Source: JBFLVU01 sp037444825 (lineage in GTDB: Bacteria; Acidobacteriota; UBA4820; DSQY01). From it: 64,000 bases of DNA. The position numbers and the translations under genes are program-made. Below, one piece after another: positions 22,369 to 30,848 of this stretch. The notes beneath the pieces are model-generated. The model was given only the letters and a program-made list of their open reading frames with translations, searched no databases and had not been told where the DNA came from. The stretch is taken from assembly GCA_037444825.1 (NCBI GenBank), contig JBBILR010000012.1, positions 1 through 64,000 on the forward strand, written 5' to 3'. How positions within the stretch are numbered: position 1 is the stretch's first letter; each line of letters opens with the position of its first letter.

Positions 22369-24159
22369 ATGGTGGAGCGCCCCAAGGAGCCCTTTCCAGC
22401 CCGTCCGGGCTGTTACCTCTTCCGGGACGCCCGGGGCCGGCCCCTCTACGTGGGGAAGGCGCGCAACCTGCGGGCCCGGCTGGCCTCCTACTTCCAGGAG
22501 AAGGTCTCCGACAAGGTGGCCCGTCTGCGGCGCCAGGCCGCCTCCGTGGAGACGGTGGTGACGGCCAGCGAGTGGGAGGCCTTCCTCCTCGAAAACAACC
22601 TCATCAAGCAGTTCCGCCCCCGCTTCAACACCCTCCTCAAGGACGACAAGACCTACCCCTTCCTCAAGCTGACGGTGAAGGACCGCTTCCCCAAGGTCCT
22701 CTTCACGAGGCGTCTGGAGCGGGACGGCTCCCTCTACTTCGGCCCCTTCGTTCCCGGCTGGCAGGCCCGGCGAAACCTGAAGGTTCTCCAGCAGCACTTC
22801 AAGATCGCCACGTGCCGCGACCCTCTGGACGGCTCCCGCGCGAGGCCCTGTCTCTACTACGAGATGGGGCAGTGCTTCGCGCCGTGCGTGAGGGGGAAGG
22901 TCTCCGAGTCCGACTACGCCGCCGCCGTGGAGGCCGCCCGGCTCTTCCTCGAAGGTAAGGACCGAGCCCTCCGGGAGAGCCTGAAGGCGCGGATGGAGGA
23001 GGCGGCGGCACGTCTGGACTTCGAGACGGCGGCCCACTACCGCGACCTCCTGAAGGCCACCGCCTTTCTCTCCAACCGCCAGGCGGTGGCCCGGCCGGGG
23101 GAGGGCCATTGGGAGCTCTTCGCCCTGTACGGGGGCGGCGGCGCCTTCTTTCTCCACTCCTTCACGCTGGTGGACGGGAAGGTGGTGGACCAGCGCCACT
23201 GGGCCCTGGACGCGCTGGAGGAGCGCGAGGAGGAGGTCTTCTCCGCCGCCCTCATGCGCCTCTTCGGGAACGCCCCGGCCATCCCCGACGGAATCTGCAT
23301 CTCCCGGGACCTTCCCGACCGCCCCCTTCTGGAGCGTTTCCTGACGGAGAGGAAGGGGCGGAAGGTCCCCGTCCGTGTCCCGAAGCGAGGCCCCAAAGCG
23401 GACCTCGTGGCCATGCTCCGGGAAAACGCCCGGCTGGCCTTCGCGGTCGGCGGGGCACCGGCGGCGCTGCTCAAGGAGCTCCAGCAGATCCTGGAACTGC
23501 CCTCCCCGCCACGCCGCATGGAGGCCTTCGACATTTCGCACTTTCACGGCGGCGAGACCACCGCCTCCTTCGTGGTCTTCGAGGAGGGCCGCCCCCTCAA
23601 GGAGGCCTACCGCCGTTACCACGTCCGGACCGTCAAGGGAGTGGACGACTTCGCCTCCCTGGCGGAGGCCGTGGGGCACCGGCTTCAGCGCCTCCTGCGG
23701 GAAGGGGAGCCCCTGCCGGACCTCCTGCTCGTGGACGGGGGGTGGGGACAGGTCGCGGCGGTCCGCCGGGCTCTGGAGGGGATTCTCCCCGACGTCCCCT
23801 CCCTCGTGGGTCTCGCCAAGCGCGAGGAGTGGATCTACCGCTGGCCGGATCCCCAGCCCCGGGTCCTCTCCCGGGACTCCCCCGCCCTTCACCTGCTCAT
23901 GGCCATGAGGGACGAAGCCCACCGGTTCGCCCTGGCGGGCCACCGAGCGCGAAGGAGCCGGGCCCGCTTGAAGTCGCCGCTGCTGGCCCTGCCGGGGGTG
24001 GGGCCGAAGACCGCCGCGAAACTGCTCCGCGCCTTCCTCACCACCGAAGCCGTGCGGGCCGCCCCGCGGGAGGCGTTGGAGAAGGTCGTGGGAAAGGCGG
24101 CGGCCCTGCGGATCCGCGCCGCCCTGGACGCCGCGCCCGGCGACCCGCGCGAGGCGTAA
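22369..24159 (+). CDS. uvrC: Excinuclease ABC subunit C
   Basis: A 596-residue UvrC, the dual-incision nuclease of nucleotide excision repair. An N-terminal GIY-YIG nuclease domain (PGCYLFRDARGRPLYVGKA) makes the 3' cut, a UVR motif near 205-225 (ARMEEAAARLDFETAAHYRD) binds UvrB, an RNase H-like domain with the DISHFHGGETTASFVVF segment makes the 5' cut, and a C-terminal helix-hairpin-helix (LLALPGVGPKTAAKLLRAF) binds DNA. Length is normal. ATG 22369 has GAAGGAG with an eight-base spacer. It is a single gene, convergent with the histone-like gene. Confidence 0.97.
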   Translation: MVERPKEPFPARPGCYLFRDARGRPLYVGKARNLRARLASYFQEKVSDKVARLRRQAASVETVVTASEWEAFLLENNLIKQFRPRFNTLLKDDKTYPFLKLTVKDRFPKVLFTRRLERDGSLYFGPFVPGWQARRNLKVLQQHFKIATCRDPLDGSRARPCLYYEMGQCFAPCVRGKVSESDYAAAVEAARLFLEGKDRALRESLKARMEEAAARLDFETAAHYRDLLKATAFLSNRQAVARPGEGHWELFALYGGGGAFFLHSFTLVDGKVVDQRHWALDALEEREEEVFSAALMRLFGNAPAIPDGICISRDLPDRPLLERFLTERKGRKVPVRVPKRGPKADLVAMLRENARLAFAVGGAPAALLKELQQILELPSPPRRMEAFDISHFHGGETTASFVVFEEGRPLKEAYRRYHVRTVKGVDDFASLAEAVGHRLQRLLREGEPLPDLLLVDGGWGQVAAVRRALEGILPDVPSLVGLAKREEWIYRWPDPQPRVLSRDSPALHLLMAMRDEAHRFALAGHRARRSRARLKSPLLALPGVGPKTAAKLLRAFLTTEAVRAAPREALEKVVGKAAALRIRAALDAAPGDPREA

Positions 24160-24186
24160 AAAAAGAGCCCGCCTCGCGGCGGGCTC
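24158..24186 (-). terminator. Intrinsic terminator of the histone-like gene
   Basis: A perfect 9-bp stem GAGCCCGCC/GGCGGGCTC with a 4-base loop is followed on the minus strand by seven T residues (A run 24158-24164). The T-run overlaps the stop codon of the convergent uvrC gene, and the stem may also serve uvrC. Confidence 0.88.
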
Positions 24187-24207
24187 CCCGACTCCAACGA
24201 ACGGGTC

Positions 24208-24420
24208 CTACTTCTTGGCCACGGCCTTCTTGGCGGCGGGCTTCTTGACCGCCGGCTTGGCCGCGGGCTTCTTGGCCGCAGGCTTCTTCGCGGCGGGCTT
24301 CTTGGCGGCGGGCTTCTTGGCCGCCGGCTTGGCCGCCGTCTTCTTCGCCGCGGGCTTCTTGGCCGCAGGCTTCTTCGCGGCCGGCTTCTTCACCGCCTTC
24401 TTCTCGACTTTCTCCGCCAT
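24208..24420 (-). CDS. Histone H1-like Lys/Ala-rich DNA-binding protein
   Basis: A 70-residue protein made almost entirely of Lys, Ala, Pro and Val in repeats of the type AAKKPAAKKPAAKK. Such tails resemble the C terminus of histone H1 and bacterial H1-like proteins that coat DNA; function here is inferred from composition. The DNA repeats (GCCGGCTTCTTGG-like units) show internal slippage expansion. ATG 24420 has GGAGG with a five-base spacer. It is a single gene with a textbook promoter and its own strong terminator, which predicts high expression. Repeat number may vary among strains. Confidence 0.85.
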   Translation of the reverse strand: MAEKVEKKAVKKPAAKKPAAKKPAAKKTAAKPAAKKPAAKKPAAKKPAAKKPAAKPAVKKPAAKKAVAKK

Positions 24421-24497
24421 CCGAACCTCCTTCAGGAAGTGGGTAAGCTACATCTTCCGTCATCCGATCCCGATGCACTAGACCTGGTGTTGTGGAT

Positions 24498-24526
24498 AAT
24501 ATAGAGTTCTTCTCGCGAAGTGTCAA
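24498..24526 (-). promoter_or_regulatory. Promoter of the histone-like gene
   Basis: TTGACA (24521-24526) and TATATT (24498-24503) are exactly 17 bases apart on the minus strand, leaving a leader of about 70 bases. It is one of the two best sigma-70-type promoters in the window. Confidence 0.85.
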
Positions 24527-24530
24527 GGGA

Positions 24531-24556
24531 TTGTGCTCAACGATTGTGCAGCACAA
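24531..24556. promoter_or_regulatory. TTGTGC half-sites upstream of the histone-like promoter
   Basis: TTGTGC-A-GCACAA at 24544-24556 is a perfect 13-bp dyad, with a third TTGTGC at 24531-24536. It lies just upstream of the -35 box, a usual place for an activator site. The binding protein is unknown. Confidence 0.45.
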
Positions 24557-24558
24557 AA

Positions 24559-24588
24559 GATGGGAGTCCCCCCGCATCCGTGGGGACT
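24559..24588 (-). terminator. Probable terminator after plsY
   Basis: AGTCCCC/GGGGACT (24565-24571 and 24582-24588) form a 7-bp stem with a 10-base loop, 83 bases beyond plsY. The minus strand continues CCCATCTTTTG, a weak T-run, so it probably ends the fakAB-plsY transcript before the histone-like promoter. Confidence 0.5.
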
Positions 24589-24670
24589 GCGCCGAAGACC
24601 GCGGCACCGCTAGATTTGCCGCACCGTCCTCGAAGTCTACGAGATGTGGTTGGCCGATGGGAAAGATGGA

Positions 24671-25270
24671 TCAGAAGCGGTTCTCCCTCCCTTCCAACAT
24701 CCGAAGGATGTTCTGGAAGTGGAAGAGGACCAGCGCCGCCGACCAGGGGAAAAGGAGAAGGAACGCGCCGCGGTGGCTCTGCGCCCACGCGGGACCCTCG
24801 GCGGCGAGAACCATCAGGGGGAAGGCGAGGCTGGCGGTGATGGAGCCCAGGGAGACCATCCGGCTCAGGGCCACCGCCAGGGCGAAGGGGAAGACGGCGA
24901 GCGCCACCGCCACGGGGTGCAGCGCGAGAAAGGCTCCTGCGGAGGTGCCGATCCCTTTTCCTCCCCGGAAGCCGGCCCACACGGGAAAGACGTGTCCCGC
25001 CACGGCCGCGGCGCCGGCCAGCAGGGGGACCCACGACTCCGGGCCGAAGGCCTTCTGCGCGAGCAGCGCGGGCAGGAATCCCTTGGCCACGTCCACGAGG
25101 GCCACCGGAAGGGCCAGCTTCCAGCCGGCCACCCGCAGGACGTTGGTGGCCCCCGCGTTTCCGCTCCCGTGGCTCCGGACGTCGATGCCGCGGAAGAGCC
25201 GCGTGAAGACGACGCTGGTGGGGAAGGAACCGAGGAGGTAGGCGCCGAGGCAGGCGAGGAACGCGGTCAT
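24671..25270 (-). CDS. plsY: Glycerol-3-phosphate acyltransferase (acyl-phosphate dependent)
   Basis: A 199-residue membrane enzyme that transfers the acyl group of acyl-phosphate to glycerol-3-phosphate, the first step of phospholipid synthesis. Conserved loops are HGSGNAGATNVLR near residue 35 and GHVFPVWAGFRGGKGIGTS near 95, with five or so hydrophobic helices. ATG 25270 overlaps the stop of the FakA-FakB fusion gene by four bases (ATGA). The coupling is telling: the upstream protein is predicted to make the acyl-phosphate that PlsY uses. Normally plsX supplies this substrate from acyl-ACP; plsX is not in the window. Confidence 0.95.
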   Translation of the reverse strand: MTAFLACLGAYLLGSFPTSVVFTRLFRGIDVRSHGSGNAGATNVLRVAGWKLALPVALVDVAKGFLPALLAQKAFGPESWVPLLAGAAAVAGHVFPVWAGFRGGKGIGTSAGAFLALHPVAVALAVFPFALAVALSRMVSLGSITASLAFPLMVLAAEGPAWAQSHRGAFLLLFPWSAALVLFHFQNILRMLEGRENRF

Positions 25271-27114
25271 TTCGGCTCCAGGCCCAGGACGGCGATCCCC
25301 GCGGCGCCGGGGCCCACGTGGGCGCCGAGGACCGGCGTGGCTTCCACCACCGGGATGTCGGTGAGCCCCGTCAGGCGCCTCAACCGCTTGAGGTAGAAGG
25401 CGGCCTCCCGCCGTCCGTCCACGTGGGCCACCGCCAGCCGGAAGCGACCGTACTTCTCCCACTCGGCCCGCGCCAGGCGGAGGACCTTCCGCCGCACGCC
25501 CCCCATGCCGAAGGCCTTGGCGGGGCTCACCACCTTGCCTTCCCCATCCACCTCCACCACGGGGTGGAGCCCCAGGAGCTTGGCCGCGAGGCTGCGCCCG
25601 AAGCTGATCCGCCCCCCGCGCCGAAGGAAATCCAGCGTGCGCAGGGAGACGAAGACGCGGACGCGGCTTCTGAGTTCCTCCATCCGGGCGGAGATGGCCG
25701 AGGCGCTCTCGCCGGAGAGGGCCATCCGGCGGGCCTCCTGCACCAGCAGACCCAGACCCACGCTGACGGTGCGGCTGTCGAGGACGTGGACGTCCGCCTG
25801 CGTGAACTTGGAGGCCGCCGTCACCGCCGCCTGGTAGGTTCCGCTGAGGGCGGCGCTGAGGGTCAGGACGACGATCTCCCGCTTCCGCCCCGCCGCCTCC
25901 TCGTAGACCCGGAGGAAGTCCTGGACCGACGGCTGGCTGGTCTTGGGGTGGTGGGCCGTCCTCCGGCACTTGCGGAGGAATTCCTCGGGGGAGATCTCCA
26001 CCTTGTCGAGGAAGGTCTCCTCGCCGAAGAGGACCTTGAGCGGAACGAGGGAGATGAAGTTGTTCCGCACGTAGTCCATGGGCAGGTCGCAGGAGGAGTC
26101 GCTGACGATGGCCACGCGGGCGCGGTCCTCCACGGCGCTGTCGTGTTGGAGCTGCATGTCGTCGCACTTCTTGGTGGCGAGCGTCCCCATCTCCCTCAGG
26201 ATCTCGTACATCCGCAGCGGCTCGTTGGTGTGGAGGTGGACCTTGAGGAGGGCCGCCCCCGAGACGACGACGAGGCTGTCCCCCAGCGGCTCCAGGAGTT
26301 CCCGGACGCGCTCCGGCGGAACGGGTTCCTGGGTGCGCACGAGGCACTCGGTGCAGTACCGGAACTGAAGGCTCACCTTTTCGTGGGCGTACACGAAGGC
26401 CTCGGCGGGGGCCTCCTCCCCCGCCTCCTCCCGCTTCCCTTCGGGAGCCCGGAGGTCTCCCGTCTCCACGAAATCGGTGATCCCTTCGAGGAAGTGGACG
26501 AACCCCTGGGCCCCGGCGTCCACCACGCCGTGCTTTTTCAGAACCTCCAGCTGGTCGGGGGTGCGCTTGAGGGATTCCCGGGCACGATGGAGGGCCGCCT
26601 TCAGGAGTTCCGCGAAGTCGGAGGTCTCCCCGCACCGCCGCGCGATCTCTTCCGCCCAGTCCTTGATGACGGTGAGGATGGTCCCCTCGCGGGGACGGGC
26701 GATGGCCGCGTAGGCCGCCTGCCGGGCCCGCTCCACCGCCGCGGCGAACTCCACCGTTCCGATCCGCGTCTTTCCCGTCACGCCCTCGGAGAAGCCGGTG
26801 AGGAACTGGGCCAGGATGGCTCCCGAATTTCCGTGGGAGCCCAAGATGGCGCTTTCCGCCAGGATCCTGCCGGTGTGTTCCGCCGAACGGTGGAAGGACC
26901 GCCGGAGGGAATCCGCCGCCGTGGCCATGGTCTTGGCCATGTTGGTCCCCGTGTCGGCGTCGGGGACGGGGTAGACGTTGATGCTGTTCAGCTGCTCCCG
27001 CCGTTCGGTGAGGCGCCGGATTCCCGCCAGCACCGCCCGCTGCAGGCGGAATCCGTCGAGGTAACGAATTTGCGGGTGGGGGGAGTCCTCGGGGCGCGGA
27101 GCGGAGACCTTCAT
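25267..27114 (-). CDS. FakA-FakB type fusion (DAK2 kinase plus DegV fatty-acid-binding domain)
   Basis: A 615-residue fusion. Residues about 20-215 are a DAK2/DhaL kinase domain with the nucleotide/metal motif NVYPVPDADTGTNM (46-59) and GSHGNSGAI. Residues about 245-325 match the FakA middle domain (FRYCTECLVRT, LLKVHLHTNEP). Residues from about 333 form a DegV (FakB) domain with VSDSSCDLP, KTSQPSVQDF, SAALSGTY and LRRGGRISFG. In Firmicutes FakA and FakB are separate and phosphorylate exogenous fatty acids. Here both are in one chain, and the FakA C-terminal domain seems absent. ATG 27114 has GGGAGG upstream. Fatty acid kinase activity is inferred from domains and the overlapping plsY. Confidence 0.9.
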   Translation of the reverse strand: MKVSAPRPEDSPHPQIRYLDGFRLQRAVLAGIRRLTERREQLNSINVYPVPDADTGTNMAKTMATAADSLRRSFHRSAEHTGRILAESAILGSHGNSGAILAQFLTGFSEGVTGKTRIGTVEFAAAVERARQAAYAAIARPREGTILTVIKDWAEEIARRCGETSDFAELLKAALHRARESLKRTPDQLEVLKKHGVVDAGAQGFVHFLEGITDFVETGDLRAPEGKREEAGEEAPAEAFVYAHEKVSLQFRYCTECLVRTQEPVPPERVRELLEPLGDSLVVVSGAALLKVHLHTNEPLRMYEILREMGTLATKKCDDMQLQHDSAVEDRARVAIVSDSSCDLPMDYVRNNFISLVPLKVLFGEETFLDKVEISPEEFLRKCRRTAHHPKTSQPSVQDFLRVYEEAAGRKREIVVLTLSAALSGTYQAAVTAASKFTQADVHVLDSRTVSVGLGLLVQEARRMALSGESASAISARMEELRSRVRVFVSLRTLDFLRRGGRISFGRSLAAKLLGLHPVVEVDGEGKVVSPAKAFGMGGVRRKVLRLARAEWEKYGRFRLAVAHVDGRREAAFYLKRLRRLTGLTDIPVVEATPVLGAHVGPGAAGIAVLGLEPK

Positions 27115-27132
27115 ACCTCCTCCCGGAGGGAC

Positions 27133-27161
27133 AGAATACACGGAACGACGTGATTCCGCAA
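27133..27161 (-). promoter_or_regulatory. Promoter of the fakAB-plsY operon
   Basis: TTGCGG (27156-27161) and TATTCT (27133-27138) are 17 bases apart on the minus strand, about 20 bases before the start codon. It is a moderate match to the vegetative consensus but lies in the right place. Confidence 0.5.
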
Positions 27162-27235
27162 GGCCTTGAGGACTCCCCGCGGCCAACGAACGCCGCCGCC
27201 GCAGGGACGATTGTCCCGGCCGGAATCGGGGCGGT

Positions 27236-28591
27236 CTAGGGGAAGGTCCGGTGCCAGAGGAGGCGGCGTCCGGCCCCGTCGAAGGCCACCACCTCCACCT
27301 CCCGCCCCGGTCCGAAGGGGAAGGTTCCGGTGAACTCGCCGCCGTCCCCCACCGGAACCAGCCGTCCGTTGACGGTGACCTCCAGCCGGGGCGTGACGGA
27401 TCCGCGGACCACCGCCGCATCCCCCAGCGGCGTGGCGTCCACCGCGAGCTTCCAGTCGGGGGGAGGATTCTCCGGAGAGGGAGCCAGGACCCGGAAGGCC
27501 ATGGGGGGCGACCAGGGCCCCGGGCTCGGCGAGAGGGCTCTGAGACGCCAGAAGTACCGGCCCGGCGTCAGGGTTCCCAGGGCCAGACCGCGGTCCTGGG
27601 CCTCCCCTTGCCGCGCCATTCCGTTCTCGAAGAGGGGAGAGGAGGAAACCTGCACGGCCACCCGGGAAGCGGCGGAGGGCTCCCACCGGAGAACGACGGG
27701 GGCGCCCCCGGCTGCGGGGGAGGCCGTCCAGAACACGGTGCCGTCCAACGGCGTCTCCGGAGCGGGCGCGGCCGCCCGTTCCCCCAGGATCCGGGGGCCG
27801 CCCTCTTCCAGGGCCAGACGTTGGGTCCTCAGCCCCGCCGTGACGGTTTGCTCTCCAAAGGGGCCCCGGAGGAGGCACGAGCCCCGGTGAACCTCCAGGA
27901 AGAGCCCCCCCGCCTGGACCTCGCCTTCCGACGCCCCGCCGGGGGCGAGAACGGCCTCCACCGCTCCCGCCCGGAGCGACAACCCTTTACCGGGAAAGAC
28001 CGAGGGGGGAACCACCGCGGAGAACCGCCCCCGGCGGGGCTCCACCACCGGCCCTCCGGCGTCGCCGCCGGCGGAAACCATCACCAACAGCGCGCCGGGA
28101 CCGAGGGCCAGGGATTGGTTCCCGGGAAGGACTAGGAGCAGGCCTCCGGGGCCGGCCTGGACCGTTCCCCCCGAGGGGATTTCGGCTCCCATGCCGAGGG
28201 GCCGCTGCTGCCCTCCTTCCACCTGGAAAACCCCGGCGCCGGCCTCCACGCGCCCCACGACCGGCGGCGCCTCGAGCCGGCCCACCAGAGGTTCCAGCAG
28301 GAGCAGGGCCTCCTCGGCCCGCTTTCGCGCCTCTTGGGGCCGGTCCCGGCCCAGGAGGGCCTCGGCCTCCGCGAGAAGACCGCCGGCCTCCGTCAACGCC
28401 TTCTCCGAGTCCACCCGCCCCCTCAGGTCGGACAGGAGCGCCTGCCCCTTGCGAACGGCGGCGACGGCGGCGGAGCGCTCGGTCTCCCGCTGGAGGCGGA
28501 AGAGGTGCAGGCCCCACCCCGCGGCGGCCAAGAGCACCACGACGGAAAGCCCCCAAAAAAGGAGGTTGAGACGACGGGCCAGAACGGTCAC
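27236..28591 (-). CDS. FecR-like membrane-anchored protein
   Basis: A 451-residue protein with one N-terminal transmembrane helix (about 9-30, LNLLFWGLSVVVLLAAAGWG), an Ala/Glu/Arg-rich helical region with repeated chain-like segments (about 35-110), and a beta-rich FecR-like stretch (about 115-290: PSGGTVQAGPGGLLLVLPG, LGPGALLVMV, GLFLEVHRGSCLL). The rest resembles fibronectin-like sandwiches (VVLRWEPSAASRVAVQV, GRYFWRLRALSPSP). It probably sits in the inner membrane with most of the chain outside. Function unknown. GTG 28591 is chosen because GGGGAGG lies five bases upstream; GTG 28597 overlaps that site. It is divergent from the OPT transporter. Confidence 0.72.
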   Translation of the reverse strand: MTVLARRLNLLFWGLSVVVLLAAAGWGLHLFRLQRETERSAAVAAVRKGQALLSDLRGRVDSEKALTEAGGLLAEAEALLGRDRPQEARKRAEEALLLLEPLVGRLEAPPVVGRVEAGAGVFQVEGGQQRPLGMGAEIPSGGTVQAGPGGLLLVLPGNQSLALGPGALLVMVSAGGDAGGPVVEPRRGRFSAVVPPSVFPGKGLSLRAGAVEAVLAPGGASEGEVQAGGLFLEVHRGSCLLRGPFGEQTVTAGLRTQRLALEEGGPRILGERAAAPAPETPLDGTVFWTASPAAGGAPVVLRWEPSAASRVAVQVSSSPLFENGMARQGEAQDRGLALGTLTPGRYFWRLRALSPSPGPWSPPMAFRVLAPSPENPPPDWKLAVDATPLGDAAVVRGSVTPRLEVTVNGRLVPVGDGGEFTGTFPFGPGREVEVVAFDGAGRRLLWHRTFP

Positions 28592-28640
28592 TTTCACCTC
28601 CCCGACGCCGTCGGCGCCTCGAGCGTGGGTCCCGGACCGA

Positions 28641-28710
28641 GCATACCCCACCCTCCGGGCCGGGGCAAGGCGGATTCCAAGCCCGATCGAGCCCCCGGGC
28701 GCGGGTATGC
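28641..28710. promoter_or_regulatory. Inverted GCATACCC/GGGTATGC pair between divergent genes
   Basis: GCATACCC at 28641-28648 and GGGTATGC at 28703-28710 form an exact inverted pair across the space between the FecR-like and OPT genes. Each contains an outward-facing TATGC, so they may be back-to-back -10 boxes (no good -35 box is visible) or paired half-sites of a shared regulator. Confidence 0.35.
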
Positions 28711-28784
28711 CCTTGCCAAGGAAACCCGTCCTCGGTACCCTGGCGCCTGCGGCCCGGAAATGCCGCCCGCGAAGGGGGTGCCCC

Positions 28785-30824
28785 GTGTCCAAGGCTCGAG
28801 AAGAGAACCCGCCCGCCCAGCTCCCGGAGAACGCCTACCGCGAACTCAAGCCCGGCGAATCCTACGTGCCGATCGTTTCGGCCGAGACGGGGATCCCGGA
28901 GGTGACGGGGCGGTCGGTGGTCTTCGGTCTCCTGATGATCGTCCTCTTCTCGGCGGCCGCCTCCTTCATCGCCCTCAAGCTCGGACAGGGGTTGGAGACG
29001 GCCATCCCCATCAGCATCCTGGCGGTGGGCTTCTCCGCCGTGGCCAGTCGGAAGAGCGCCCTCACCGAGAACGTCAACATCCTGGCCATCGGCGCCACGT
29101 CGGGCATCGTCGTCGGCGGCTCGGTCTTCACCATGCCGGCCATCTTCCTCCTCGGACTCGACAAGGGGACCAGCACCCTGGGGCTCTTTCTCCAGATTTT
29201 CCTCGTGCCCTTCCTGGGTGCGGTCCTGGGGGTGCTCTTCCTGATCCCCTTCCGGCGGTACTTCACCGTGGAGATGCACGGCAAGCTCCCCTTCCCGGAA
29301 GGGACCGCCACCACGGAGATCCTGGTGGCCGGAGAGCGGGGAGGAAGCCAAGCCAAGGTGCTGGTCTACTCCCTCGGCATCGGGATCGTCCTCGACTACC
29401 TGGCCCTTTCGCTAAAGGCCTGGAGCGACGTCTTCACCACCGCCGCCGTGGAGAGCCTCTCCGGATTCACCCAGCGGGTGAAGGCGGTCTTCGCCATGAA
29501 CACCTCCGCGGCGGTGCTGGGCCTCGGCATTATCATCGGCCTCAAGTACGCCGCCATCATTATGGCCGGCTCCCTCCTCTCCTACTTCGTGCTGATTCCC
29601 CTCTTCGGGTGGCTGAGCCCCGACTACGCGGCGGCGGCCTACGACCAGATCTTCGCCGGCGTGCGCAACGCCGAGGGGATCCTGGTCCACCCGGGGGTAC
29701 GGAACATCGGCATCGGCGGCATCTTCGCCGCCGGGGTCATCTCCATCCTCAAGATGTCCGGGGTGATCCGCCAGGCCCTCCAGCAGGTGCTGGCCCAGCT
29801 CTTCAAGGGAAGGGGCGCCTCCGCCGTGGGTTCCCGGCTCGACCGCGACATCCCCGTCACCCTGGTCTTCGCCCTCATCGTGGCGCTGGCGGTGGCCATC
29901 TTCCTCTACTTCTGGCTGGTGGTGGTGAAGGGCCAGCCGGGGGCCGCCGGCCTGGCCTTCGCGTCCCTGGTCCTCACCTTCGTCATCGTCTTCCTCTTCT
30001 CCGCCGTCTCCGCCTGGGCGGTGGCCATGATCTCCGTCACCCCCATCTCGGGGATGACCCTCACCACCCTCATCATCGGGGCCGTGACCCTCGCCGCCCT
30101 GGGCCTCAAAGGGGGGCCGGGGATGCTGGCCATCCTCCTCATCGGCGGGGTGGTCTGCACGGCCCTGTCCATGTCGGGCTCCTTGGTGACGCAGTTCAAG
30201 ATCGGCCACTGGCTGGGCTCCACCCCATCCACCATCCAGTGGAGCAACATCGCCGGGTCGGCCCTGGCGAGCCTCACCGTCACGGCCATGATCCTGCTCT
30301 TTTCCAAGGTTTACGGCTTCGGGACGCCCCAAATGCCGGCCCCCCAGGCCAGCGCCATGGCGGCGGTGGCCAACGCCTTCATGGGGGGCCAGGACGTCCC
30401 CTGGACCCTCTACGGTCTGGGGGCGGTCATCGCCGTGGTGGTTTCCCTCCTCGGGGTCTCCCCTTTGGCCTTCTCCCTGGGGATGTACCTCCCCATCGAA
30501 CTCAACAGCCCCATCCTGCTGGGGGCCTGCGTGGGCTGGCTCATCCAGCACTCCACGAAGGACGAGAAGCGGTCCAAGGCCTTCAACGACAAGTCCATCC
30601 TCATCGCCTCGGGCTTCATCGCCGGAGGCGCGCTGGCGGGGGTCTTCGACGGCCTCACCAAGGGGCTCCTTTCCATCCTGGGGCGGGACCCCGAGACCTT
30701 CGGCTTCGCCGCATTGGCCCCGGGGCTCTTCACCGACGGCTTCCGGAACTGGGCGGGGCTCGCCGTCTTCCTGGCCCTGGCGGCGTTCCTCTACTGGGAT
30801 GCGCGCCGGGTGAAGACCTCCTAG
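28785..30824 (+). CDS. OPT family oligopeptide transporter
   Basis: A 679-residue polytopic membrane protein of the OPT family, proton-coupled carriers for oligopeptides or metal chelates. About 15-16 hydrophobic segments are visible. Family marks include the N-terminal TGRSVVFGLLMIVLFS, FTVEMHGKLPFPEGTATTEIL near residue 165, and the C-terminal LPIELNSPILLGACVGWLI and ASGFIAGGALAGVFDGL. GTG 28785 is preceded by GAAGGGGG with a six-base gap; the open frame is longer but the extra part is Arg/Pro-rich. Monocistronic; the substrate is unknown but peptides would fit the peptide and amino-acid catabolism genes nearby. Confidence 0.92.
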   Translation: MSKAREENPPAQLPENAYRELKPGESYVPIVSAETGIPEVTGRSVVFGLLMIVLFSAAASFIALKLGQGLETAIPISILAVGFSAVASRKSALTENVNILAIGATSGIVVGGSVFTMPAIFLLGLDKGTSTLGLFLQIFLVPFLGAVLGVLFLIPFRRYFTVEMHGKLPFPEGTATTEILVAGERGGSQAKVLVYSLGIGIVLDYLALSLKAWSDVFTTAAVESLSGFTQRVKAVFAMNTSAAVLGLGIIIGLKYAAIIMAGSLLSYFVLIPLFGWLSPDYAAAAYDQIFAGVRNAEGILVHPGVRNIGIGGIFAAGVISILKMSGVIRQALQQVLAQLFKGRGASAVGSRLDRDIPVTLVFALIVALAVAIFLYFWLVVVKGQPGAAGLAFASLVLTFVIVFLFSAVSAWAVAMISVTPISGMTLTTLIIGAVTLAALGLKGGPGMLAILLIGGVVCTALSMSGSLVTQFKIGHWLGSTPSTIQWSNIAGSALASLTVTAMILLFSKVYGFGTPQMPAPQASAMAAVANAFMGGQDVPWTLYGLGAVIAVVVSLLGVSPLAFSLGMYLPIELNSPILLGACVGWLIQHSTKDEKRSKAFNDKSILIASGFIAGGALAGVFDGLTKGLLSILGRDPETFGFAALAPGLFTDGFRNWAGLAVFLALAAFLYWDARRVKTS

Positions 30825-30848
30825 GGCGGCGCGGGAGAGGGGGGCGGA

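Noticed and set aside
24208..24420. Regular short repeats that could suggest a CRISPR array
   Set aside because: There are no spacers; the repeats encode Lys/Ala/Pro units of a single protein with a good start and promoter.
24492..25396. Plus-strand open frames across plsY and the gap before it
   Set aside because: They lie opposite plsY, have no ribosome binding site and are Arg/Gly-rich; plsY on the minus strand explains the coding signal.
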